Shown here in pieces: positions 1 through 11,005 of a DNA stretch of 64,000 nucleotides. Under the pieces are notes generated by a model, which was given only the letters and a program-made list of their open reading frames with translations, was not told where the DNA came from and did not search any database. The stretch lies in NCBI RefSeq assembly GCF_905171765.1, contig NC_053392.1:506336556-506400555 (forward strand), read 5' to 3'. Position numbers and translations under genes: made by a program. This stretch comes from Bufo bufo. Lineage: Eukaryota; Chordata; Amphibia; Anura; Bufonidae. Positions within the stretch are counted from its first letter, which is position 1. Each line of letters opens with the position of its first letter.

Positions 1-30
1 CGTAGCCATGAATGCGAAACAAATGGCGAT

Positions 31-52
31 TTATTATTATTATTTATTTTTA

Positions 53-84
<32 letters not shown>
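31..84. repeat. AT-rich microsatellite and poly-T run
   Basis: Short ATT and TA repeats are followed by an uninterrupted T run. This is simple-sequence DNA with no gene signal. The following stretch to about 530 shows nothing I can recognise. Confidence 0.8.
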
Positions 85-547
85 ATCCACTTATGCAGCA
101 CCAGTATGACTTGGGGACTTGCATAACCATGACCCCCTTCGACAATAAACCTAGGACACTAACAAGCTTATAACCATATCGTACCCCTAACAACATGAAG
201 ATCGGTCATAAGCCCCACAGAGCCATGAGGCTGAAGAGATCATCAGGCTCCCGAAGCCAAGACTGCACTCGATGACATTGCAGTGACGATAAGTAATTAA
301 AATGTGAGCTAGACCTGATGGGATATGCATCGACGTTAGTGAACCGAACCAGGTGCCTAAATAATACATTAAACCAACCGTGAATAAACAGATGAGAGAA
401 AAGCGCCAGAGGCATAACAGTTCGCTAAGAGAAGACCCTTATCGTGAAAACAAATGAACTACTTGTGAAACATAGTAGGAATCTTACTCCTATTAGCCCA
501 CTAACCGCTGAGGACTGCATGGTGAACTGGGGCAGGAGGCCAATCCG

Positions 548-650
548 AGTGAATGCGGACCAGAAGTAAAGGAGACCAGTCTGAGTGAATGCGAACCAGA
601 AGTAAAAGGAGACCAGTCTGAGTGAATGCGAACCAGGACTAAAGAACAGG
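548..650. repeat. 36-37 bp minisatellite, about three units
   Basis: The phrase AGTGAATGCG(A/G)ACCAG recurs at 548, 584 and 621, giving a 36-37 bp unit. The array runs into the poly-T tract that opens the next, larger repeat. Confidence 0.75.
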
Positions 651-652
651 AC

Positions 653-2570
653 ACTTTTTTTTTTTTTTTTTTTCCGCTGACGTGAAACAGAAAAAGTAGG
701 CCTATAACATAACCACCAGTGAGGAAAGAAACGTAAACCTGAAAGAAAGCAGCTATGTTTATCGGGAGAACGATATCAGAGCGGTGCACTGACTGCCCTA
801 GAGAAAATACTCAGTAACCATGATGTAGCAACGAAAAAAATGCAGCTTTAAGTGGAAGCCGAATATGCAGCAACTGATGTAAGAACAGGTGGGTGAACGC
901 AGCTCTGGATGTGAGTAGTGCCTAAAAACATGGTATGGGCCCAGCTCTGAGCATGAAGAGCAAGGTATAACGCAGCTGTATGAATGCAACCTGAAGTGAC
1001 AGGGTATTGATGTGATGCAACAGCAACTCATAAACGCAGCTCTAGTAGTAAATGGAGTATAACATTGTTAATGCAGACACATGGACGTGGCTTTTGAAGG
1101 TAACGAACCTAACCATGATCATTCGACCATTAGCGCCCCACCCCCCTCGCCCCAGAGCGCTACAAGTCCCCCATGGTGTATCCAAGTCCAATCCTACTGT
1201 GAATGAGAGTACTCGCCTGGCACCTTCTGCCATTACCCAGGTGCGAATGAAACCTCCACATAATGCTGTAGGGTTTTTTTTTTTTTTTTTTTAAATGGAC
1301 ATCACCATCACCTAAGAAAACATGAATGCGTTTTGAACGTAAACCCTGATGCAACGCCAATTAATCAACATATAGTGCACCTATGACCTAGCACAAAACC
1401 GCTGACACATGCGTGCCCATAACATACGGTTTATAGATTAACACACTTCCATACAAGAGCATCAGAACTCAAATACAGGCACCTAGACCGACCTGCTCGA
1501 GTACCCATATACAGACCACTGATCTACACCTAGCATGTCTGGCGTTAACTGCGGATGTGCCCCCACATGTAAAACAGGTAACAGAAACCCCACACTTTTT
1601 TTTTTTTTTTTTTTTAAGCAGATATCAAAACGTAAGCCTGAAAAGAAAGCGGCTATCTTTATCGGAAGAGCAGTATCCGAGCAGTGTGCTGATAGCCCTA
1701 GTAAGAATACTGAGTAACCATTATGTAGCAATGAAAAGAAATGCAGCTTTAAGTGGAAGCAGAGTATAACACCTGATGTAAGAACAAGTGGGTGAATGCA
1801 GCTCTGGATGTGAGTGGTGCCTAAAAACATGTTATGGGCACAGCTCTGTGTATGAATATGAGGAGCATGGTATAGAGCAGCCATATGAATGCAATCTGAA
1901 AGTGAGCAGAGTATTAATGTAATGCAACAGCGGACGTATGAACGCAGCTCTAGTAGTGAACGGTGTATAGGACAAAAATGTAAATGCAAACACACGGACG
2001 TAGCTTTGAAGGTAACAATCCTAACCACGATCATTTGACCATTGAAGCCCAACCCCCTTTGCCCCAGAGCGCTACAAGTCACGGACCGTGTAACCAAGTC
2101 CAATCCTACCGTGAATGCCAGCACTTGCCTGGCACCTTCTGCCATTGCCCAGGCGCAACTGAACCTCCACATGATGCTGCAGGTGTTTTTTTTTTTTTTT
2201 TTTAAATCAGCGACCATTGATCCACATTTACCATCACTTAAACCCAGCACGCGTAGCTTGAACCAACTGCAGACACGCGTCCCGCATGTAAACCAGGTAT
2301 CAGAAAACATACAACCATGCCCCCTCTAAGCCCATGCTACCCCAATAACTGTATGCAATGGCCTCACCAGGCCTCTGAACAGCCAGACAAACAACCATGG
2401 TTTGACCATTTAGCGCCCATACTCTGCTGTATCCCAGAGCGCTAACATATCGCAGGCCGCAGCGTGGGTCCCGTACAAACACCTCCGATCCTACCATGAA
2501 TACCAGCGCCCTTCTGAGACATTCCGCCGTCGCCCAGCCGTAAGGAGCCTCCACCCATGCTGCTGTATCC
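653..2570. repeat. Two and a half tandem units of about 0.9 kb with internal poly-T tracts
   Basis: Matching blocks recur about 900-940 bp apart. TGCAGCTTTAAGTGGAAG lies at 841 and 1743, and long poly-T tracts lie at 653, 1277, 1594 and 2187. Shared text continues through the block around 1130 and 2041, which also reappears in degraded form at about 2408. Units differ by many substitutions, so this is an old tandem duplication or satellite relic. Open frames across it are interrupted by poly-T/poly-A runs and look like no family I know. I cannot name the source element. Confidence 0.65.
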
Positions 2571-2856
2571 TAGAGCTGAGCCAGAGGTAGTGAAATCAGC
2601 TGAATCGGCGTCAGTCTGGACCCACAGGTGCCTATAAATAGCCTAGTAACCAGCCAGCCTGGGCTCACAGGTGCATGTAAGTAGCCTTGTAATGACCCTC
2701 CCCTCCCACAAATTCAGCAAACTTCTTTGCTTAACACTTAGCAAGGTTATGGGTATGTGCTAGAAAAATTTAAGATATCAATCTCTATTTCAGAACTGGT
2801 TATTCCAGAGTATGTTATAAGGCAAAGTACTGTAATGGTCTAAAATTCAGTGCACA

Positions 2857-3222
2857 TTAAAGGGGGTGTTCGACATTTTGATATTAATGGCCATCCTCAG
2901 GCTAGGTGATCAATATCTCATAGGTGGGGGTCCAATTCGCAAGCCCCCTGATGATCCTCTGCGCTGTAGCCGCCCCACAGCTTACCACGCAAAGCATAGT
3001 TTATTGGATAGCATCTGTGCTTGGTATTGCAGCTCACCCAATTCACTTGACTGATGAACATGACATCAATGGCGTAGGAAGGGCCATAGCACTCACTGGA
3101 GCACCACAGTCTCTTCAAACAGCTGATCAGCGGGGGTCTGGGGAGTGGCCACCCACCGATTCAATATTGATGACCTCCTGAGGATAGGTCATCAATATGA
3201 AAATCTTGAACAACCCCTTTAA
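2857..3222. mobile_element. TTAA-flanked MITE
   Basis: The segment begins TTAAAGGGGGTGTTC and ends GAACAACCCCTTTAA. The arms are extended inverted repeats: a block containing CATCCTCAGGCTAGGTGATC is mirrored by one containing GATGACCTCCTGAGGATAGG. The terminal TTAA duplication is the target preference of piggyBac and Kolobok transposons; I cannot decide between them. No coding capacity. Confidence 0.85.
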
Positions 3223-3310
3223 TAGGAACCTATCAGCTCCTATATGCTGCCTTCACTAAGGGGAACATTGTGTAGTAACAAACCAGCGATCTGACACTTC
3301 TGTGACAACA

Positions 3311-3788
3311 TTAAAGGGGTTATCCTATGACTAATGTAAAAAATTAAAATCAAACATTATATAGTACATGGTAATCTTTTCATAACAAAGCTAGAACCAG
3401 TCCTGTACCTCACATGGATCCAGAGATCTCCCCATTCATTGCTCTGCTAGATTTATATCAAGCTGACGGCTCAAGGGGAGTGTCTTTTCTGCTGCAGCTA
3501 AGGAGGTGTGTCCATGCTCTCCCTATCACAGCTCAGGAGGCGTGTCCATGCTCTCCCTATCACAGCTGTGGAGGCATTTGAAAGATGAATCTGAGCATGT
3601 GCGGCCATCTCAGTAAGCAGGACAACGAAATAAGAAAAAATAAACAGCAGGTGGAGCTATACAGATACATTTTATTGACAAACTCAGTGGCTATGCAAAT
3701 TTTTTAATTACATGTAATTACAAAAGTATTCAGATCTAGGTGCTGGTTTGAAAACTGTAGAATATTTTTTGTGGGACAACACCTTTAA
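3311..3788. mobile_element. TTAA-flanked MITE
   Basis: Starts TTAAAGGGGTTATCC and ends GGGACAACACCTTTAA. A short direct repeat (GTGTCCATGCTCTCCCTATC) occurs twice near 3500-3560. Non-coding. The piece from 3789 to 4562 is an AT-rich stretch containing two mirrored blocks near 3968-4082 (ATGACATCACAAATCATTTC and its reverse), probably a further decayed foldback. Confidence 0.75.
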
Positions 3789-4562
3789 GTACTAAACCCT
3801 GCATCACTCTCAATAGCTAAGAGAGAGATGAGTCTGATGTATGATGCTGTCCCCACCCCCTCCAGATGATGAGTGACAGTTTTCCCTGTTGCAATGTGAC
3901 AGCTGAACAGCCCTTTTTAAGCATGCATATAAATGAAATAGTGGTCAGTCAAATACTCAAAGTGACATCCCCCAATGACATCACAAATCATTTCCATAAA
4001 CCAAACAAATAATGCCATATATTATTATACCTATGAAAATGTTGTTTGGTTTATGGAAATTATTTGAAATGATTGTGATGTCATGGGGGGTAGTCTTGTC
4101 TCTTATTGATGGTGTCACTTTGGGTATTTAACTGACCAAAAATCCATGTACAGTAAACGCAAACTTGAAGTGCTGCTTCCATCTTTGTTTTTTTGTGGAT
4201 CACCCAGGTAGGGGTGAGTTGGGCCAAGCCCCCACCTACTGTGAGTGCTGTTCGTATAATGCAAGTTTTTCCAGGAAAGATAACTGTCAATCATCCTCAG
4301 GAGGCGGGGGCAGCCTGCTTCATTGCACTGTTCTCTCTCTTTGCGCTGCCGTGCGCTACAGAGTTTATTGGGTAAGTTCTCTAAAAGTGCTTAATGTTTT
4401 CACAGGAGTGATGAACTGATGAAATTAGCTTGTCTGTTAATACACAATGCTGCCCTCAATGAGTGACAGGTTACAGTTACAGTTATTCTTGTAATATATC
4501 TTTATATTGGTCAATGCTCAATCTTTCCGATACAGAGCTCTATATCCCCAGAATGGACAGCG

Positions 4563-5052
4563 TTAAAGGGGTTATCTGGGAACCAAAAATTGCTTAAGGT
4601 GTATGAGTTTTTGAAAAAAAAAAGTCTGCATAATGGCTGTGCTTTTTGAACTATCATAACTGAAGGAATAGGAATAGGTCTTTTTTGGGCTATCCTAATG
4701 TCTTTTCCAGCCTAATTATTCCCCTCTTCAGCTAGATGCATTTCTCTCACAAGCAGGAGGCATCTCCCTTCTGTGAAATCTGCCAGCACTGTACTACTGT
4801 GATGTATTTTCCCTTACCTCCCACTACGTTTGTTTTCAGCATTGGAACTCAGAGAACAGACAAGGAGGGGGAAATCACACTTACAGAAAGGCAGAACATT
4901 CCTATAATTTTCAGAAGTAGTTCTTTTATCAGGCTCAGGATCTCAGCTAGCTCTGGCACGCCCCCTATTTTTTTAATTAAGTAAACTAGAAATTTTCTAC
5001 TTACACTATTCTCTATTTAATGAAATTGTTTGAAAGTACAGCGACTCTTTAA
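4563..5052. mobile_element. TTAA-flanked dispersed repeat, copy 1
   Basis: Opens TTAAAGGGGTTATCTGGG and closes in CTCTTTAA. The body is clearly related to 55512-56109: both share the block around AGCTAGATGCATTTC, the CATCTCCCTTCTG block, and the end block TTACACTATTCTCTATT. Two copies of one family at different sites show that it is dispersed. The short open frames inside have no recognisable product. Confidence 0.7.
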
Positions 5053-5498
5053 AATAAATCACTAATTAATAAACTTTAATTCTCAATTCTCTCTTGAATA
5101 GCACAGTTCAAACACTGTCACATTGTGCCAGAAGTCCTTGATTTTCCTCAATACTGTTAAAATGCTGACATTGTGTGCTTGGTGCCCCACTATTGTTGTG
5201 CATGCAAATACTAAGGAGCAGAGAAGATGCTGGGAGTTGTAATAATTCAGCCTTGCACTAAACTAGTATTGTCCTGCCGTGACATTGCGGTTCTATGAGC
5301 AACTTGAAATTATTTTTTTGCAAGAAAAAATGACGTGTGCATGAGTGAACATGTGTAAGGCCCCTTTCAGAAGAGCGAGCGAGAACAATAATATTTAATG
5401 CAACATCTAGGCAGGGCAAAAAATAAACTGCTCAGAAGTTGGGCTTTTTTATTTTTTAGATTAGGAAAATGATACAGTGTTCATTTGCAGATGTACAC

Positions 5499-5823
5499 TT
5501 AGAGGGGTTGTTCAGTTTTAGGAGGAAACCGGACAACACAGGGGATCTACCTGCAATAAAAAAAAAAGTGGCAGATCCTGCATCACCGCTCTGGTTCTCC
5601 CTGCCAAGATCCTTCCCGGCTGCAGCAGTGATGTCATGTTTACAACATGTGACCACTGAAGCCCATCACTGGCCTCTTCAGTACATGGTTGAGGCCAGTA
5701 ATTGCATGCAGCGGTAAACATACTCCAACAAGGAGAACCCCGAAGCAGCGGTACGGGATCAGCCAGGAAAGTAATGATCACTTTGTTGTCTGGTTTCCTG
5801 CTGAAACTGAACTACTCCTTTAA
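5499..5823. mobile_element. TTAA-type MITE
   Basis: The left end AGAGGGGTTGTTCAGTTTTA is mirrored by the right end TGAAACTGAACTACTCCTTT, and the subterminal block GGAAACCGGACAAC is mirrored by GTTGTCTGGTTTCC. The right flank is TTAA; the left is TTAG, one mutation away. Non-coding. Confidence 0.75.
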
Positions 5824-6286
5824 GGCACAGTGCATTTGGGGCAGTTCCCTAATTAGAAATGGCCCAACATAATGTTAACCACAAAACCTGATATAGCTCT
5901 AATTTTACAACTGCACTTCAGAAATTGAAAAGACTTCATTTACATCATCACTGCCATGGGAAGGTGAATGCCCAGCTTTGCAGGCTCAGCTGAATGCTGC
6001 AGAGTGCATTGTCTGTCTGTATGTTGTTAGGTCACCTATCCTATAGCGCTTTTCCAAAGTATATGGTGCTTGAAATGCTAATCTATAAAAAATTATTAGT
6101 AAGACAAAATGTCTATGTAAAAATGAACTTTCAATGACTTTGTAATAACCCAATCTTCCAAGAGTGTATAACATAAAGATAAGTACATCACACAACACCA
6201 AAAATAAAATCACTGATTGAAAGTAACCAAGTCCCAAATCATAGTTAAAAAATCTGATGAGCTTAACCATGAGTAATATTTTCTAT

Positions 6287-6969
6287 AAAGGTGTATTCAA
6301 ATCCCACACTTTCTTCAGACATTTATGGCACAGCCACCTCAGGGACCTGGACCTATGTTGAGAACAGGGGTCTTCGAGCTTACCAGATGAGGTGGTTGCC
6401 AGCCACTACAACCAGGTGGAGAAAGAAGAATTGCACTTCTTCACAACTCTACATTCTGGAAACAGATAACCAAACGTGCTCAGATTTTTTTCTAAGGGCT
6501 CATGCATTAAGGCCATTTTGGTATGCAAATTGCCAATCCGTTTGTGTTCTGCATTTTCAGAACGGAAAGTCCTACCCTCTACAGAACTGTCTAATTCTTG
6601 TCCATAAAATGGACAAGAATAGGGCATGTTCCATTTTATTGTGGGGCCACGGAATGGACATATGGATGGGGACAGCACATGGAGTGCTGCTCGCATCTTT
6701 TGCAGCCCCATTGAAGTATTTGGGTCCGTATCTGACCCGCAAAAAATGCGGATCAGATGCGGACAAAAAACATAATCGTGGGCATGAGCCCTAACTCCTA
6801 TAGAAGATAATGGAGAAAGACACAAATAGGCAGCCACCTCTATTCATTCTACACCTGCAGATGGCAGTTAGCGGCTACCTTACCTGGCAGGACAGAGGAC
6901 CCCTGTTATTGACATAGGTGTGGGTCCCAGAAGTGAATATACCATAAATGCTTAAGGAATATCCCTTTA
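6287..6969. mobile_element. Decayed foldback MITE split by a younger MITE
   Basis: ACCTATGTTGAGAACAGGGGTC near 6352 is mirrored by GACCCCTGTTATTGACATAG near 6899, and CATTTATGG near 6320 by CCATAAATG near 6942. The right end is CCCTTTAA. The unit is interrupted at 6496-6791 by another element, so the open frames of 143 and 167 codons crossing it are chance frames over inverted repeats. Confidence 0.55.
6496..6791. mobile_element. TWA-flanked (PIF/Harbinger-like) MITE
   Basis: TAA lies on both sides. The termini GGGCTCATGC and GCATGAGCCC are inverted repeats, and the interior carries the AATGGGG/CCCCATT and CCGT/ACGG phrases seen in the other members of this family. A 3-bp TAA or TTA duplication with G-rich ends is characteristic of PIF/Harbinger elements. 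Confidence 0.75.
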
Positions 6970-7295
6970 ATCATAATAAAGGCAATTTCCAGTTTTAACT
7001 GGAAATAAACCTCCCTTTGTGTTCGGCCATTTTTCTGTTACAGTATGTTATTTGCCTACTCCAATGAGGGAGAAGTTTATGGTGTTTAGTTAGGGAATGA
7101 CCCAAATCGCTCTCTCCCAGCATACAGGAGTATCATATCCTGTGCAAAGTAATGACTCCAATTATAGCCCTGCTTAGTAGGGTATTAAAGAAAACAAACT
7201 GTACGTGAAAATATGCAGCTGTGCCATTCATCCATACTGTAATGCTGGTTCTCTAATAGGAGAATACGCCATTGCTTCAAGCTGTGCCTTTTATA
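6970..7295. other. Single-copy-looking sequence, nothing recognised
   Basis: No inverted termini, no tandem structure, no long frame and no family resemblance to other parts of the window. It has balanced composition and could be old unique DNA. Confidence 0.4.
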
Positions 7296-7560
7296 ATAGC
7301 CCAAATAAGCTATTAGCAAGCTCGGCCTCTAATGCCAGAGTACCTATTGACCTTTCAAATAGACATTAAGACATGACTTGGATACTAAATAAGCCAGCAC
7401 CTCATCTGCAGAAAGCTGTTTCGGGGAGATTGCCGCTCATCAGTGCAGAGCACAGAGTACTGGCCTAAATGGGTGAGAGGCCTAGGTCAGGATTCTGGGG
7501 ATGCTATACCTCATTTTGGACAGTGTCTAAGGAGTCTTATAGGCTAGGCACCGCTCCTCT
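7296..7560 (-). mobile_element. Penelope-like fragment with hammerhead core
   Basis: On the minus strand the fragment carries a hammerhead-like core (7405-7449) and then a tail also seen at 7590-7735 and 20005-20190 (blocks around CTCTAATGCCA and AGACATGACTTGGAT on the plus strand). Short hammerheads of this layout are known from the terminal repeats of Penelope-like elements, hence the assignment. No protein frame remains. Confidence 0.5.
7405..7449 (-). ncRNA. Hammerhead-ribozyme-like core (PLE type)
   Basis: Read on the minus strand: stem I strand TCTGCA, then CTGATGA, a stem II hairpin GCGG-CAATCT-CCCC with one mismatch, then GAAA, a short stem III around CAGCTTT, then C and the second stem I strand TGCAGA. 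This is the order of a type I hammerhead. The two stem I strands pair perfectly. Stem III has lost its palindrome, so activity is doubtful. Confidence 0.55.
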
Positions 7561-7738
7561 GGAATTCTGGGAAAAGGGTATGCTAACAAGCTCTTAGCAA
7601 GCTCTGCCTCTAATGCCACTAGATGTAAGGTTAGCCTATAAGTCAACGTTCAACCTTTTAAACAGGCCTTGAGACATGACTTGAATGAGTAATTAAACCT
7701 CATCTGTCATCTGTGCAGAGCAGAGAGTACTGGCTTAA
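7561..7738 (-). mobile_element. Second Penelope-like fragment, hammerhead deleted
   Basis: Shares the blocks CTCTAATGCCA, AGACATGACTTGAAT and GCAGAGCAGAGAGTACTGG with 7296-7560 and 20005-20190, but the hammerhead middle is missing. It was continuous with 9907-9960 (CTGGGTGAGAGACCTAGGTC) until a MITE inserted at TAA; the intact order is seen at 7444-7500. Confidence 0.5.
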
Positions 7739-8135
7739 GCTACATTCACAAAAGATAAATCCCAGCAGCTGTGTCTTTCAAATAAGCTTCTTTTTTATTA
7801 TTTCTTCATAAAGCAGAAAGTCCTACAACCAGACGCGTTTCGGCATGCAAGCCTTTTTCAACAGGTACATCCATAAAATAAATCAAAACTTATATATAGG
7901 GTCTAGTTCAGCCCATTCATGACGTCTCCACCCAGTGGGTGGTATTTTAAATGAATAATTAATCAATCAATTAATGATAGCAGGTGAAAAACAAAGCAAC
8001 ATATGTCATGGGTTATATTCTACCTTATTGGAGAATCTATATATCCTTTTCATCACATGGCAGCGGTCTAAAAAGAATACATGAAAATATAATAAATGTA
8101 TCTATATATTTCAAATATTATGCAACAACAAAATC

Positions 8136-8621
8136 TCATAAATGTGCGACCTCATACTCCCTATTAAGTCCCCTTGGATGCAGTGTATCCAGGGTATGGA
8201 TCCAAAAAGCCTCTCTTCTGAGGAGAAGCCTTTTGACATCCCCCCCTCTCCTTGGTCTCTTTACCTGTTCTAATATTTGAAAACGTAACTGTGCGACAGT
8301 ATGTTTGTATTCCTCAAAGTGACATGGAACCGGTAACATGAGTTTTTTTGTCCTAATATCAGATTTATGTTTACTGATGCGATCCTTCACTGCCTGCATT
8401 GTCTCACCCACATATAATAGGCCGCAAGGACATTTAATAAGGTATATAACATTTGCGGAATCACAGGTAAAAAAAACCTTTATACCAAAGCTTTTACCAG
8501 TATGAGGATGATGAAACGAAGGACCTTTAATTACATGTGAGCACTGGAGACAATGCAGGCAGGGAAATGTACCCATCCGCGGCGAGGATATCCGCGGATG
8601 GGTACATTTCCCTGCCTGCAT
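8136..8621 (-). pseudogene. Penelope-like C-terminal GIY-YIG endonuclease fragment (left arm)
   Basis: This open frame ends in the C-terminal part of a Penelope-like polyprotein. Penelope-like elements copy RNA into DNA at nicked sites, and this domain is the nuclease part. Visible are a cysteine pair PCLHCLQC, the nuclease segment IYLIKCPCGLLYVGET, where the two tyrosines stand for the GIY and YIG motifs, a following arginine in KDRISKHK, and the end motif WIHTLDTLHPRGLN. The reverse-transcriptase domain is absent and the apparent start lies across the palindrome centre, so the frame is a 5'-truncated remnant rather than a gene. It is the mirror of the frame at 8553-9038 and differs in only three residues near the centre. 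Confidence 0.8.
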
Positions 8622-9038
8622 TGTCTCCAGTGCTCACATGTAATTAAAGGTCCTTCGTTTCATCATCCTCATACTGGTAAAAGCTTTGGAATAAAGGTTT
8701 TTTTTACCTGTGATTCCGCAAATGTTATATACCTTATTAAATGTCCTTGCGGCCTATTATATGTGGGTGAGACAATGCAGGCAGTGAAGGATCGCATCAG
8801 TAAACATAAATCTGATATTAGGACAAAAAAACTCATGTTACCGGTTCCATGTCACTTTGAGGAATACAAACATACTGTCGCACAGTTACGTTTTCAAATA
8901 TTAGAACAGGTAAAGAGACCAAGGAGAGGGGGGGATGTCAAAAGGCTTCTCCTCAGAAGAGAGGCTTTTTGGATCCATACCCTGGATACACTGCATCCAA
9001 GGGGACTTAATAGGGAGTATGAGGTCGCACATTTATGA
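8553..9038 (+). pseudogene. Penelope-like C-terminal GIY-YIG endonuclease fragment (right arm)
   Basis: Mirror copy of the frame at 8136-8621, with the same cysteine pair, GIY-YIG-type core and C-terminal WIHTLDTLHPRGLN motif. Nucleotide differences between arms are few; one near 8689 is synonymous, suggesting that the arms arose together from one RNA. The stop at 9036-9038 is probably the native end of the element's polyprotein. The domain alone could in principle fold, but nothing in the sequence suggests a promoter or natural start, so I treat it as a fragment. Confidence 0.8.
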
Positions 9039-9307
9039 GATTTTGTTGTTGCATAATATTTGAAATATATAGATACATTTATTATATTTTCATGTATTCT
9101 TTTTAGACCGCTGCCATGTGATGAAAAGGATATATAGATTCTCCAATAAGGTAGAATATAACCCATGACATATGTTGCTTTGTTTTTCACCTGCTATCAT
9201 TAATTGATTGATTAATTATTCATTTAAAATACCACCCACTGGGTGGAGACGTCATGAATGGGCTGAACTAGACCCTATATATAAGTTTTGATTTATTTTA
9301 TGGATGT

Positions 9308-9350
9308 ACCTGTTGAAAAAGGCTTGCATGCCGAAACGCGTCCTGGTTGT
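9308..9350 (+). ncRNA. Degenerate hammerhead-like motif in the Penelope 3' region
   Basis: CTGTTGA, then AAAAGGC-TTGCAT-GCC forming a short stem II, then GAAA and the palindrome ACGCGT followed by C. The core A of CTGANGA is replaced by T, so it is probably inactive. The inverted copy lies at about 7825-7867 on the minus strand. Confidence 0.4.
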
Positions 9351-10191
9351 AGGACTTTCTGCTTTATGAAGAAATAATAAAAAAGAAGCTTATTTGAAAG
9401 ACACAGCTGCTGGGATTTATCTTTTGTATCTACTGGAGATTGCTCCTTTCCCGTGCAGCGTGCACCTAAAGGTGAAGTGCCGACCTGTTTCCTTGAATAC
9501 TTAAGCTACATTCACATCTGCATTTTTGCTGGATCTATCAGGGGATCAGCAAAAACGTATCCGTTCAATGATACAACCATCTGCATCTGTTGAGAACGGA
9601 TCCGGTTGTATTATTTCCAAAATGAACAAGACAGATCCGTCACTAAAAGCATTTGTAAGTCAATGGGCAACTGATCAGTTTTTTTGTGTTTGAATTTTTT
9701 TTTTTTCAGTAACCCAAGACACACACAAAGACGCTGCTTGCGATGTTTTTGTGTGCGCCATGGGAAGCAATGAAACAGAATGTTCGTTTGTTCATTTTTG
9801 TCCCCATTGAAAATGAATGGGGAGAAAACTGCGGTTTTCCTGCGGTTTTGAGATCCTGTGACGGATCTCAAAACGGTTCATCAAAACGCAGATGGGAAAG
9901 CAATCTTAACTGGGTGAGAGACCTAGGTCAGGATTCAGGGGATATAATGCAACTAACATACCAACATGATCGTATTGGTCATGTATGTCGTACTGAAAAA
10001 TGAAGAGATCATATTTCATAGACATTACAGTCATTATTGGAGACGTGATTATCAAAAGTACAATATGTTACATAGTGAACAATACCAACTAGGCTCATGG
10101 GAAAAGTCTGGTATGTTCCTGGTTATGCATCTGAAATACAGATGCATATAAAGTTTTTTACAATTTTTTTTTTAATTATCAAGAACTTAGC

Positions 10192-10547
10192 TGGTCATTT
10201 ATTATACTGAAATAGGACTATATTAGGCTTATTTAATGTGCAGATGGTGGCACAACGCTACTTCTCCCCACTCAGGCCAGGTCTAAAAAAGTGGGCATGG
10301 CGTGGGCAGGGAAGGGGACGGGGCGATAGACCCGTCTCATTCATCATTTTCTACACCTGGTTTAGGCGTAGAAAATGGTCAAAATGTAAGACAGCTTGGA
10401 AGCTGGCTTATATTTAGAAGTGGCGCTGGATGCGCCGAAGTTATGTAGAGGCCGGCGCTTCTTCATAACTTCAGCTGATCCACCACCAGTGAAGGGGCTT
10501 TATTAAAACCGGCGTCTAAAACGCCGGTTTTAATAAATTACCCCCTG
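10192..10547. mobile_element. Dispersed non-coding repeat, copy 1
   Basis: Related along its length to 13917-14186: both contain the phrases TGCAGATRG, CAGGTCTAAAA, GTCTTACAT/ATGTAAGAC, ATAACTTC and ACCGGC(A/G)TCTAAAA. The last 45 bp hold a perfect hairpin (CCGGCGTCTAAAACGCCGG). Terminal text is loosely inverted (GGTCATTTATTA and TAATAAATTACC). Superfamily not determined. Confidence 0.6.
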
Positions 10548-11005
10548 AATCTTTATATGCTTTCATATTCTTTGATGTGCATGACGCACACACACCTCAT
10601 GTGATGGAACATGCTGATAATATGCCTACCATATCGTGAAATCACATTATTCAACAATTCGCTCCCAGATAATATATACAAATTAATTCTTTGGAGACAG
10701 ATCCAGTGTGAACGCAAACATAAAAATGAAATAAAACAGCATATGGCAAAAAAGGAAGAAAACAACCATCATTTAGAGCTAAAAAAAAGCTTCACATTCA
10801 GTAGTTACTTATTAATACATCAAACATGTTCTTTTACCATTATATTTCTAGTGGAGGTCACTACTAATCAAAACAATGCTTATTTAAAGGGCCTGCCTCA
10901 TCATAGACGATCCCTTTAATAAAAGGTCCAGTCTGAAAACGCTTTGTCCAGCCATATAGTGAGTACAATATGGCAGCAGAAATCAGCAATTTGATTTTTA
11001 CTAAT

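Larger units (their letters stand above)
7751..9499. mobile_element. Penelope-like element 3' ends in a head-to-head inverted dimer
   Basis: Left arm 7751-8582 and right arm 8592-9424 are inverted copies separated by a 9-bp spacer at 8583-8591. They differ by about a one-base indel and a few substitutions. Each arm encodes the C-terminal GIY-YIG endonuclease region reading outward. The right copy continues about 75 bp further to 9499. The 17-bp sequence CTTAAGCTACATTCACA occurs at 7734-7750 and again at 9500-9516, marking a target-site duplication around the whole unit. Both arms are truncated before the reverse transcriptase. Penelope-like elements are known for 5' truncation and partially inverted copies. 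Confidence 0.85.
7739..9906. mobile_element. TWA-flanked MITE, itself split by a Penelope-like insertion
   Basis: The MITE starts GCTACATTCACATCTGC (continuous only after removing 7751-9516) and ends with GCAGATGGGAAAGCAATCT at 9906. Both outer flanks are TAA. The true MITE is about 400 bp (7739-7750 plus 9517-9906); the rest is the inserted Penelope palindrome. The remaining MITE body contains the mirrored phrases ACGTATCCGTTCA and GATCCGTCAC typical of the family. Confidence 0.65.

Noticed and set aside
6291..6837. Open frames of 167 and 143 codons on opposite strands
   Set aside because: They cross a MITE inserted in another MITE; mirrored arms create frames on both strands. No domain residues.
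7751..9499. Palindrome as an assembly or library chimera
   Set aside because: The enclosing 17-bp duplication, the longer right 3' end and the arm differences argue for a real insertion, although raw reads should confirm it.
10890..10920. Very short TTAAAGGG...CCCTTTAA unit
   Set aside because: Could be an internally deleted MITE, but at about 35 bp it may be chance; not listed as a feature.
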